A stretch of 7,285 nucleotides of DNA from CAZDOD01 sp964506935. Lineage in GTDB: Bacteria > Desulfobacterota > Zymogenia > Zymogenales > Zymogenaceae. The DNA lies in the NCBI GenBank assembly GCA_964506935.1, contig CAZDOD010000151.1:1-7285 (forward strand), written 5' to 3'. Shown in pieces: positions 1-6,211 of the stretch; position 1 is the first letter of the stretch; every line of letters begins with the position of its first letter. The notes under the pieces were generated by a model that was not told the DNA's origin, did no database searches, and saw only the letters and a list, made by a program, of their open reading frames with translations. The translations under genes were made by a program, and so were the position numbers.

Positions 1-630
1 CGAGAAATCAAAGGAGTCCTTTCCGAGGTACGCCCTCGGAAATTCAATCAGCTCCCCATCTGCACCCCCCGCCGCCTCCTCTACCGCCCTACCGCCGGGA
101 TATCCGAGACCCAGAAACTTCGCCACCTTGTCAAAGGCCTCCCCCGCCGCGTCGTCGAGCGTCTGCCCGCGGAGGATATATTCGCCCTTTTCTCTTACGA
201 GGTATAGGTTCGTGTGGCCCCCTGAGACGACGAGGGCAGAAAAGGGATAACTCGGCCGATCGGACGAAAAGAGGCACGATGCGATATGCCCCTCGAGGTG
301 ATTTACGCCGAGAAGCGGTATTCCGCAGGCGAGGCTTATCGCCTTTGCCGCCGATATCCCCACTACGAGTGAACCAACAAGCCCCGGCCCCTGTGTCACG
401 GCGACTAGATCGATATCGGAGAGCTTCACCCCGCCTCTATGCAGGGCGTGATCTATGATCGGGATGATGTTCTCGACGTGCTTTCTCGAGGCGAGCTCCG
501 GAACGACGCCCCCGAACCTCCCGTGGATTTCGTCCTGAGACGAGACGACGCTGGATAAAATCTCAAAATCATCGGTGATCACCGAGGCCGAGGTGTCGTC
601 GCAGGATGTATCTATACCTAAAATCAGCAT
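1..630 (-). CDS. tsaD: tRNA N6-adenosine threonylcarbamoyltransferase TsaD (partial, C-terminus outside window)
   Basis: TsaD transfers the threonylcarbamoyl group from threonylcarbamoyl-AMP to N6 of A37 in ANN-decoding tRNAs, working in the cytoplasm with TsaB and TsaE. The frame reads from ATG at 630-628 leftwards to the window edge, giving 210 codons of a protein that is usually about 340 residues. Visible landmarks are the N-terminal ASKHA nucleotide-binding strand LGIDTSCDDTS (residues 4-14), the QGPGLVGSL loop (80-88), the metal-binding NHLEGH motif with H111 and H115, SGGHT (136-140) and DDAAGEAFDKVAKFLGLGYP (159-178). The last visible residues, DSFDFS, lead into the family's usual FSGLKTA. 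The motif usually written YPGGP reads YPGGR here, a small deviation. A stop codon lies only four codons upstream, so ATG 630 is the only reasonable start. Its Shine-Dalgarno is poor: AAAGAG sits directly against the ATG. It is transcribed divergently from xseA. Confidence 0.97.
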   Translation of the reverse strand, partial: MLILGIDTSCDDTSASVITDDFEILSSVVSSQDEIHGRFGGVVPELASRKHVENIIPIIDHALHRGGVKLSDIDLVAVTQGPGLVGSLVVGISAAKAISLACGIPLLGVNHLEGHIASCLFSSDRPSYPFSALVVSGGHTNLYLVREKGEYILRGQTLDDAAGEAFDKVAKFLGLGYPGGRAVEEAAGGADGELIEFPRAYLGKDSFDFS

Positions 631-655
631 CTCTTTTGTCTACGAAAGAATTGTG

Positions 656-684
656 TTGAAGTTAGTACCCATTTCAACTAAACT
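656..684 (+). promoter_or_regulatory. Candidate sigma70 promoter for xseA
   Basis: TTGAAG (656-661, 4 of 6) and TAAACT (679-684, 4 of 6) are separated by 17 bp. The predicted transcription start is near 691, about 40 nt before the xseA start. Both boxes are imperfect, so the call rests mainly on spacing and on the AT-rich divergent gap. Its -10 box lies only two bases from the -10 box of the opposing tsaD promoter. Confidence 0.35.
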
Positions 685-686
685 AA

Positions 687-715
687 AAAATACACCTATT
701 TCGGTGGCAAGTCAA
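687..715 (-). promoter_or_regulatory. Candidate sigma70 promoter for tsaD
   Basis: On the minus strand, TTGACT (715-710, 5 of 6 to the -35 consensus) is followed by a 17-bp spacer and TATTTT (692-687, 4 of 6 to the -10). Transcription would start near 680, leaving a leader of about 50 nt before the tsaD ATG. The position in a 100-bp divergent gap supports it. It is a sequence match only. Confidence 0.5.
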
Positions 716-716
716 G

Positions 717-722
717 AAAGGA
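717..722 (+). promoter_or_regulatory. Ribosome binding site deciding the xseA start
   Basis: AAAGGA lies 8 nt upstream of TTG 731. No other start codon between 575 and 731 in this frame has a comparable site. GTG 704, for example, is preceded by TATTTCG. This supports a 436-residue XseA and leaves a 100-bp gap to tsaD. Confidence 0.6.
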
Positions 723-730
723 CACGGACG

Positions 731-2041
731 TTGGAAGGCATAGGCCCGAAAAAAATATACTCGGTGTCCGAGCTCACATACGAGATCGGACACCTCCTAG
801 AAAATAAATTCCCCTTCATTCTGGTCGAGGGTGAGATATCGAACTTGAGAATCCCCGCGTCTGGACACATCTACTTCATGTTGAAAGACGACGAGGCACA
901 GCTCAGATGCGTCATGTTCAAGGACAAGGCGAAGTACCTTTCAAAAAAAGTATATGACGAGCCGAAAAAAGATATAGATGATAATGGATCACAGCCTTCC
1001 CTCTTCTCCGAGAAATTCGAGATCAGGCCTCTAGTCCCCTTTGAGCCCGAAGAGGGCCAGCACGTCATTGTCATGGGGAGGATCGGCGTATACTCCCCGA
1101 GGGGCGAATACCAGATCATTGCCGACAATATAGAGCCGGTCGGGATCGGGGCGATGACAATTGCGTTTGAACAGCTAAAGAAAAAACTTCTTGCCAAGGG
1201 ATACTTTGATAGAGACAGAAAAAAACCTATCCCCTTTCTCCCCAATAGGATAGCAATCGTCACTTCCCCTACGGGCGCCGCACTCTTCGACATATTGAAG
1301 GTGATCTACGAGAGGCATCCCGGCGCCCACGTGATAATAGTCCCCGTCAGGGTTCAGGGGGAGGGCGCCGAGCGCGAGATCGCAAGGGGGATTGACCTCA
1401 TAAACAGACACGATGCGGCGGACGTCATCATCTCTGGACGGGGCGGGGGGAGCATCGAAGACCTGTGGGCGTTCAACACCGAGGAGGTGGCAGACGCCGT
1501 CTTCCGCTCAAAGATACCGGTGATATCGGCCGTAGGGCACGAGATAGACATCACGATCGCAGACCTCGTGGCCGACGAGCGGGCGCCGACACCGACCGCT
1601 GCGGCACAGATCGTGGTCCCGAGGCTCTCAGACCTCATGATGACGCTTGACCTCAATTTGGAGAGGCTAAAGGATATCTTGGGTGATGTTATCCAAAGCA
1701 GGAAAACAAACCTCGAATCTCTAATTAAGATGCTAAAAAAACCCAAGGAGGTGCTTTCGGGGGCGATGATGAAGATCGAGATGCTGTCGATTTCGATAAG
1801 CACAAAAATAAAATCGGCATATAATGATAGGAGGGCGAGACTCGAAACTTTGGTATCCGCCCTCGAGAGGCTGAGTCCCCTCGGCGTGCTTTTGAGGGGA
1901 TATTCGATAACCCAGAGGGCCGATGACCAAACGATAATCACGAACTCCTCGGAAATTGCAGTTGGCGATCTGGCGAGAATAAGGCTTTTTGCTGGAACAC
2001 TCTTGGCACGCATAACGGAGAGGGAGATTGAAGAAAAATAA
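731..2041 (+). CDS. xseA: Exodeoxyribonuclease VII large subunit XseA
   Basis: Catalytic subunit of exonuclease VII, which with several XseB copies degrades single-stranded DNA from both ends in the cytoplasm. It has 436 residues, normal for the family. An N-terminal OB-fold (about 8-113) begins at KKIYSVSELT and includes VEGEISNLRI. The catalytic domain carries IAIVTSPTGAA, GRGGGSIEDLWAFN (236-249), AVGHEID (267-273) and RAPTPTAAA (284-292). A long helical, probably coiled-coil stretch (about 295-385) follows, then LLRGYSITQ near the C-terminus. I chose TTG at 731 because AAAGGA (717-722) lies 8 nt upstream and the family homology begins right after it. The frame is open back to an ATG at 575, but that extension would run antisense through tsaD. 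An insertion of about 30 residues interrupts the OB-fold (about 71-101). The gene overlaps the next one by 14 nt. xseB is not adjacent but lies one gene further on. Confidence 0.96.
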   Translation: MEGIGPKKIYSVSELTYEIGHLLENKFPFILVEGEISNLRIPASGHIYFMLKDDEAQLRCVMFKDKAKYLSKKVYDEPKKDIDDNGSQPSLFSEKFEIRPLVPFEPEEGQHVIVMGRIGVYSPRGEYQIIADNIEPVGIGAMTIAFEQLKKKLLAKGYFDRDRKKPIPFLPNRIAIVTSPTGAALFDILKVIYERHPGAHVIIVPVRVQGEGAEREIARGIDLINRHDAADVIISGRGGGSIEDLWAFNTEEVADAVFRSKIPVISAVGHEIDITIADLVADERAPTPTAAAQIVVPRLSDLMMTLDLNLERLKDILGDVIQSRKTNLESLIKMLKKPKEVLSGAMMKIEMLSISISTKIKSAYNDRRARLETLVSALERLSPLGVLLRGYSITQRADDQTIITNSSEIAVGDLARIRLFAGTLLARITEREIEEK

Positions 2042-2900
2042 AAAGATATCTTTTTTTATAGCACTTTTTTTTACGACACTAATTATCACAGGCCGCTCCT
2101 TCGCCTTCACGATCGACTTTCCCGACGAGGTGACTCAGGGGGGAATCTATAAGATCGGGATATCGGGCGAGGCTTCGATAACCGGGGTAAGAGGGACATT
2201 TTTGGATAGAAACGTATATTTCGATCCCATTAAATACTCCGGCACCTACTCCGGCCTTTTGGGGATAGACCTCAATGCCGATCCGGGCCCGGAGGTTTTA
2301 CACGTTATCATAGAGAAGGCCGACGGCACAAGAGAGACGATAAGCCGCGAGATAATGGTGAGGATGGGGGATTTTAGAGTACAGCACCTGACACTCGCCG
2401 ACAAATGGGTACACTACGACGACGAGACCACAAAGAGGATAAACGAGGAGAACAGGATCATAGCGGCCCTATTCAAAAAAGAGACCGAAGAAAGGCTCTG
2501 GACCGAACCGTTCCTTATGCCGCTCGAGGGGAGGATCACGGGAGAATTCGGGCTGAGGCGCTACATAAACGGGGAGCCCAGGTCATCCCACAGCGGAATC
2601 GACATCAGCGCCGTAACCGGAACGCCCGTAATTGCCGCAAACTCGGGGAAGGCCGTCCTCGTCATGGATATGTTTTTTTCGGGCCTCTCCCTATTTATCG
2701 ACCACGGACAGGGGCTCTACACTATGTATTTCCACCTCTCCGATGTCTTAGTTGAGGAGGGCGACGAGATCGAGAGGGGCCAGACGATCGCCCTCGTCGG
2801 GGCGACCGGAAGGGTCACCGGCGCCCACCTCCACTTCGGCGTCCGCCTAAATTACAACAAGGTGAGCCCATGGGACCTCGTAAATCTCAAAGTCCACTAA
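2028..2900 (+). CDS. Exported M23-family (LytM-type) zinc metallopeptidase
   Basis: Probable peptidoglycan endopeptidase that cuts peptide cross-links outside the cytoplasmic membrane. The 290-residue product begins with a signal peptide: lysines at 2, 3, 5 and 6, a hydrophobic core at 7-20, and likely cleavage after A26 (SFA|F). Residues 27-115 look like a beta-sandwich prodomain of the kind found N-terminal to some M23 peptidases. A charged helical linker (about 125-160) precedes the LytM domain (about 163-285). The zinc ligands H188 and D192 (HSGID) and H269 (HLHFG), and the catalytic histidines H236 (MYFHLS) and H267, are all present, so it should be active rather than a degenerate activator of the EnvC type. 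The TTG start at 2028 lies inside the end of xseA, with GGAG (2017-2020) 7 nt upstream, which suggests translational coupling. A similar gene sits beside xseA in Geobacter-like genomes, as I recall. Its exact substrate cannot be told from sequence. Confidence 0.93.
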   Translation: MKKNKKISFFIALFFTTLIITGRSFAFTIDFPDEVTQGGIYKIGISGEASITGVRGTFLDRNVYFDPIKYSGTYSGLLGIDLNADPGPEVLHVIIEKADGTRETISREIMVRMGDFRVQHLTLADKWVHYDDETTKRINEENRIIAALFKKETEERLWTEPFLMPLEGRITGEFGLRRYINGEPRSSHSGIDISAVTGTPVIAANSGKAVLVMDMFFSGLSLFIDHGQGLYTMYFHLSDVLVEEGDEIERGQTIALVGATGRVTGAHLHFGVRLNYNKVSPWDLVNLKVH

Positions 2901-2912
2901 AACCCTTTACCC

Positions 2913-2941
2913 TTGACTTTACGCCGACAAAACGATATCAT
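2913..2941 (+). promoter_or_regulatory. Candidate internal sigma70 promoter upstream of xseB
   Basis: TTGACT (2913-2918, 5 of 6) and TATCAT (2936-2941, 5 of 6) are 17 bp apart in the 67-bp gap after the peptidase gene. Transcription would begin near 2948, 20 nt before the ATG at 2968 and about 60 nt before GTG 3010. This is the best promoter match in the window. It would let xseB-ispA-dxs-tlyA be expressed independently of xseA. Confidence 0.5.
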
Positions 2942-2967
2942 CCTTGTGTGGGCTATTTATATAAAAA

Positions 2968-3255
2968 ATGGCAATTAAAAATATCATGGTGAGAAAGGGC
3001 GACGATAAGGTGGCAAGAGACCGGGCGGGCGAGGACTTCGACACGAGACTAAAAGAGCTCGAGGGTATCGTGGAGCGTCTCGACCGCGGCGAACTCTCGC
3101 TCGAAGATTCCCTCGAGGTGTTTGAAAATGGGATAAAACTCGTCCGCGAGCTCACAAGGAGGCTCGAAGAGGCGCAAAAGAAAATAGAGATCCTGACCGA
3201 GGACGACGACGGAAAGATAAGACTTGAGCCGTTTGAAGGGGATGAAAAGAAGTAG
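2968..3255 (+). CDS. xseB: Exodeoxyribonuclease VII small subunit XseB
   Basis: Small helical subunit that coats the XseA helices and is needed for a stable, active exonuclease VII. The family core FDTRLKELEGIVERLDRGEL (24-43) and SLEDSLEVFENGIKLV (44-59) forms the usual two-helix hairpin, followed by an acidic tail. The start is uncertain. ATG 2968 (95 residues) and ATG 2986 (89) have no Shine-Dalgarno. GTG 3010 (81 residues, the commonest family length) has AAAGGG (2994-2999) 10 nt upstream. The residues before about 20 look non-conserved, so the shorter form is quite possible. The outermost start is listed. A candidate promoter lies just upstream. The gene is separated from xseA by the peptidase gene and followed by a 144-nt spacer before ispA. 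Confidence 0.93.
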   Translation: MAIKNIMVRKGDDKVARDRAGEDFDTRLKELEGIVERLDRGELSLEDSLEVFENGIKLVRELTRRLEEAQKKIEILTEDDDGKIRLEPFEGDEKK

Positions 3256-3399
3256 AGAGGGGGGGGGGTAATTTTTCAGGAGCGGTTCCAAAGATTTTTT
3301 ATATTGAGGATGAAATTTCAAAGGCCCAAAATATCTTCTATGAGATCAATCATATCTGTTTATACAAAATCTGATAGGATCCATTTTTAGGGGACTGAC
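3256..3399 (+). other. AT-rich spacer between xseB and ispA with a ten-G run
   Basis: This is the longest non-coding gap on the plus strand. It opens with ten consecutive G (3259-3268) and is otherwise AT-rich, with T runs such as 3295-3300. A short frame, ATG 3310 to TAG 3388-3390 (26 codons), is in phase with ispA and ends 9 nt before it. GAGG lies only 1 nt before that ATG, and the peptide (MKFQRPKISS...) is not recognised. GGA-GCGGT-TCC (3279-3289) before the T run is too weak a stem to call a terminator. TTGAGG (3304-3309), 17 bp, CAAAAT (3327-3332) is a poor promoter match. The gap ends in a strong ribosome binding site for ispA. Confidence 0.6.
3389..3394 (+). promoter_or_regulatory. 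Ribosome binding site for ispA, in front of an ATT codon
   Basis: AGGGGA lies 5 nt before ATT 3400. A TAG in the same frame at 3388-3390 closes off any longer form. No ATG, GTG or TTG occurs in frame between that stop and ATG 3508, so the site points to ATT as the initiation codon. Confidence 0.6.
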
Positions 3400-4290
3400 A
3401 TTTTTGACCTTGAGAATTACTTCAACGAGAAAAAAACTCTCATAGATCGGACCTTAAAAGAGGTAATCGATGGTCTCGATGAGGCCTCCGGCACACTGAA
3501 GCGGGCGATGGAATACAGCCTTCTTTCCGGAGGCAAAAAACTAAGGCCAATGTTGGTGTTATCCTCCGCCGAGGCAGTAGGCGGAAACGACGAAGACGTG
3601 CTTTCCGCCGCAGTCGCCCTCGAGCTTATCCACACATATTCTCTCATACACGATGACCTCCCCGCCATGGACAACGACGATTATCGCAGGGGGCTTCCGA
3701 CAAACCACATAGTCTTCGGCGAGGCATGCGCCGTCCTCGCGGGCGACGCCCTTTTGACCAAGGCCTTTTCGGTCCTCACCGACAACTCCCACATAAAGCA
3801 CAACCCCGAAAAACTGATTGCGGTCACCCACGAAATAGCCGAGGCCGCGGGAGTGAGCGGAATGCTCGGCGGTCAGATGGCCGATATCGAATCGGAAAAA
3901 AACGAAATAGAACTAGCTACACTCGAATTCATACACATAAGGAAGACCGGCGCCCTCATCCTCGCCTCGGTCCGCTCGGGGGCGATCTTGGGCGGGGGCG
4001 ATAGCGACCAGATAGAGCGCCTGACGGAATACGGCAAAAACCTCGGCCTCGCCTTTCAGATCTCGGATGACATATTAGATGTCGTCGGGGACGACGCCGC
4101 TATGGGTAAGAAGGTCCACAAAGACCACGTCAGGGGGAAGGCGACATATCCGACATTGTTGGGCCTCTCGGAATCGAAAAGGAGGGCCGAGGAATTGGTC
4201 GAGAAGGCCCTTTCATCAATCAATGGTTTCAACGAAAAGGCCCAACCTTTAAGGGCAATCGGAAGATACATTATTGAAAGACAGACATAA
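3400..4290 (+). CDS. ispA: Polyprenyl synthetase, (2E,6E)-farnesyl diphosphate synthase type, with an apparent ATT start
   Basis: Condenses DMAPP with IPP units to farnesyl diphosphate (possibly geranylgeranyl diphosphate) in the cytoplasm. From ATT 3400 the product has 296 residues, matching the roughly 295-300 of the IspA family. The N-terminal helix FDLENYFNEKKTLIDRTLKE is typical, followed by YSLLSGGKKLRP (39-50), the first aspartate-rich motif DDLPAMD (85-91), RRGLPT (96-101), HIRKTGALI, the second aspartate-rich motif DDILD (223-227) and GKATYPTLLGL. Starting at the first ATG (3508) would remove 36 residues, including the first helix and part of the approach to the IPP-binding lysine and arginine. 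The chain length of the product is not certain from sequence, though the region before the first motif (IHTYSLIHDD) is nearly that of E. coli IspA. The next gene, dxs, begins 4 nt after the stop, placing the two isoprenoid enzymes in one transcript. Confidence 0.92.
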   Translation: MFDLENYFNEKKTLIDRTLKEVIDGLDEASGTLKRAMEYSLLSGGKKLRPMLVLSSAEAVGGNDEDVLSAAVALELIHTYSLIHDDLPAMDNDDYRRGLPTNHIVFGEACAVLAGDALLTKAFSVLTDNSHIKHNPEKLIAVTHEIAEAAGVSGMLGGQMADIESEKNEIELATLEFIHIRKTGALILASVRSGAILGGGDSDQIERLTEYGKNLGLAFQISDDILDVVGDDAAMGKKVHKDHVRGKATYPTLLGLSESKRRAEELVEKALSSINGFNEKAQPLRAIGRYIIERQT

Positions 4291-4294
4291 AAAA

Positions 4295-6211
4295 ATGGGA
4301 AAGCTATTAGAAAAAATCAAACACCCCACGGACGTAAAGAAACTCTCGATTGAGGAACTGGAAGGGCTTGCCTCCGAGATCCGCAAGGTAATAATCGATA
4401 CGGTATCCGTTACGGGTGGCCATCTGGCGCCGAGCCTCGGAACCGTAGAGCTGACACTCGCCTTATATTATGTATTCGATCCCCCATGTGACCTGATAAT
4501 CTGGGATGTCGGGCACCAGAGCTATACCCACAAGATCATAAGCGGCAGGAGGGAGAGCTTCGGGACACTCAGAAAACTCGGCGGGATATCGGGCTTTCCA
4601 AAGATCTCGGAGAGCCCCTACGACATCTTCGGCACCGGACACAGCTCGACCTCTATCTCCGCCGCCCTGGGGATCTCCGCCGCGCGGTGCAGCAAGGGCG
4701 AGGATAACAGGGTTGTGGCGGTCATCGGTGACGGGGCAATGACAGGCGGTCAGGCCTTTGAGGCGCTCAATCAGGCGGGCCACCTCCAAAAAAATATCGT
4801 CGTCATCATAAACGACAACGAGATGTCAATCGACCCCAACGTGGGCGCCCTGTCGTCTTTTCTGTCGAGGAAAATGTCCACAAAGATAGTCATAAGGTTA
4901 AAGAAGGAGATCGAGATATTCCTCAGGTCTTTTCCCGGAATAGGTGAGGATCTCGTAAAAATAGCGAAAAAGGCCGAGGATGCCATCAAGGGTTTCATCA
5001 CACCTGGGATGCTCTTTGAGGCGATGAATTTCCAGTATTACGGCCCAATCGACGGCCACCGCATAGACCGTCTCATTGAGACACTGAAAAATATCAAGGA
5101 TATAAACGCACCGATAATAGTGCACGTCCTGACCAAGAAGGGCAAGGGCTACGCACCTTCGGAGAAAAACCCGGCAAAGTTCCACGGCATCGGGCCATTT
5201 AACGTCAAGACGGGAATCCCCCTAAATTCAAAGCCGGATGTCCCCACATATACTCAGGTCTTCGGCCGTACCCTCCTCAATCTTGCGGCAAAAAACGACA
5301 AGATCGTTGCGATAACCGCCGCAATGACCGAGGGAACGGGATTGAGTAAATTCGCCGAAAAATACCCCGACAGGTTTTACGACGTGGGAATCGCCGAACA
5401 GCACGCCGTGACCTTCGCCGCGGGTCTGGCGACACAGGGTTTTGTGCCCGTGGTTGCGGTATATTCCACCTTTCTCCAGAGGGCATACGACCAGATACTC
5501 CACGATGTGGCGCTCCAGAATCTTCCGGTGGTGTTCGCGATTGACCGCGGGGGAATCGTCGGGGAGGACGGGCCGACCCACCAAGGGATGTTCGACCTCT
5601 CTTATCTCAGAAACATCCCGAACCTTATAATCATGGCCCCGAAGGACGAAAACGAGCTGGCTAGAATGCTGATTACCGCGATAGATTGTAAAGTCCCAGC
5701 GGCGGTCCGCTACCCTAGGGGAAAGGGGCTGGGTGTCGAGCTCGAAGATAATCCTGTGCCGATCCCGATCGGGCAGTCCGAAGTTCTGGCAGAAGGGGAC
5801 GATCTCGTCATAGTCGCCATCGGCTCGATGGTTGCCGTCGCAAGAGAAAGCGTAAGGTTACTCAAGGCGAGGGGGATAAGGGCGTCCCTTGTCAATGCGC
5901 GTTTTGTAAAACCGCTCGATGTAGATACTATCGGTTCCCTCGCCAAAAGGTCTGGGAAAATCCTCACGGTGGAGGAGGGAATCCTCGCCGGTGGATTCGG
6001 CAGCGCCGTTCTGGAGACACTGATGAGTTCTCTAAATTCCGGCTTCAAATTAAATAGACTGGGAGTCGACGACCAATTCGTCGATCATGGCCCCCAGGAT
6101 GTCCTTCGGGATAGATACAACCTCTCATCGCGGGGCATTTTTGAGGCAGCCCTCGATATGGTTTCGGGGAAGAAAAAGAGTGTCCTTGACAGAATCAGAA
6201 TCAAGGGATAG
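4295..6211 (+). CDS. dxs: 1-deoxy-D-xylulose-5-phosphate synthase Dxs
   Basis: Thiamine-diphosphate enzyme that joins pyruvate and glyceraldehyde 3-phosphate, with loss of CO2, to make DXP, the first step of the MEP pathway and also a precursor for thiamine and pyridoxal. The 638 residues are full length. Seen in order: GGHLAPSLGTVELTLAL (41-57) with H43; DVGHQSYTHKIISGR (71-85) with H74; GTGHSSTSISAALGIS; the ThDP motif from GDGAMTGGQAFEALNQAG (145-162) to NDNEMSI (173-179); DGH and KKGKGYAPSE; and the transketolase-like second half with DVGIAEQHAVTFAAGLA, whose E368 corresponds to the catalytic E370 of E. coli, then DRGGIVGEDGPTHQGMFDLS. The C-terminal domain includes VEEGILAGGFGS. ATG 4295 fits the usual family N-terminus (LLEKIKHPTDVKKLSIEEL). 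An in-frame TTG at 4274, with GGAAGA 7 nt upstream, would overlap ispA and add seven residues. tlyA begins before this gene ends. Confidence 0.97.
   Translation: MGKLLEKIKHPTDVKKLSIEELEGLASEIRKVIIDTVSVTGGHLAPSLGTVELTLALYYVFDPPCDLIIWDVGHQSYTHKIISGRRESFGTLRKLGGISGFPKISESPYDIFGTGHSSTSISAALGISAARCSKGEDNRVVAVIGDGAMTGGQAFEALNQAGHLQKNIVVIINDNEMSIDPNVGALSSFLSRKMSTKIVIRLKKEIEIFLRSFPGIGEDLVKIAKKAEDAIKGFITPGMLFEAMNFQYYGPIDGHRIDRLIETLKNIKDINAPIIVHVLTKKGKGYAPSEKNPAKFHGIGPFNVKTGIPLNSKPDVPTYTQVFGRTLLNLAAKNDKIVAITAAMTEGTGLSKFAEKYPDRFYDVGIAEQHAVTFAAGLATQGFVPVVAVYSTFLQRAYDQILHDVALQNLPVVFAIDRGGIVGEDGPTHQGMFDLSYLRNIPNLIIMAPKDENELARMLITAIDCKVPAAVRYPRGKGLGVELEDNPVPIPIGQSEVLAEGDDLVIVAIGSMVAVARESVRLLKARGIRASLVNARFVKPLDVDTIGSLAKRSGKILTVEEGILAGGFGSAVLETLMSSLNSGFKLNRLGVDDQFVDHGPQDVLRDRYNLSSRGIFEAALDMVSGKKKSVLDRIRIKG

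Noticed and set aside
575..730. A 52-codon upstream extension of xseA to ATG 575
   Set aside because: It runs antisense through the conserved start of tsaD, has no family homology, and is bettered by TTG 731 with AAAGGA at 8 nt.
871..2013. Long open frames on the minus strand opposite xseA (similar ones opposite ispA, dxs and tlyA)
   Set aside because: They are low-complexity, Ser/Arg/Pro-rich shadows of well-supported genes, without motifs or ribosome binding sites.
2051..2072. T7 (2051-2057) and T8 (2065-2072) runs in the peptidase signal peptide, as possible phase-variation tracts
   Set aside because: They encode the Phe-rich hydrophobic core expected of a signal peptide, are short, and the frame is intact. 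Nothing beyond composition supports phase variation.
3279..3300. Possible terminator: GGA/TCC hairpin followed by TTTTTT
   Set aside because: The stem is only three or four pairs with a small loop, far too weak for an intrinsic terminator.
3327..3366. Weak -10-like elements (CAAAAT at 3327, TATACA at 3361) as a dedicated ispA promoter
   Set aside because: No acceptable -35 accompanies TATACA, and the CAAAAT pair matches consensus poorly. AT-rich sequence gives such hits by chance.
6087..6185. An upstream extension of tlyA to ATG 6087
   Set aside because: It lies wholly inside the conserved C-terminus of dxs in another frame and would add residues not seen in TlyA proteins. A start at 6180 or 6186 is sufficient.
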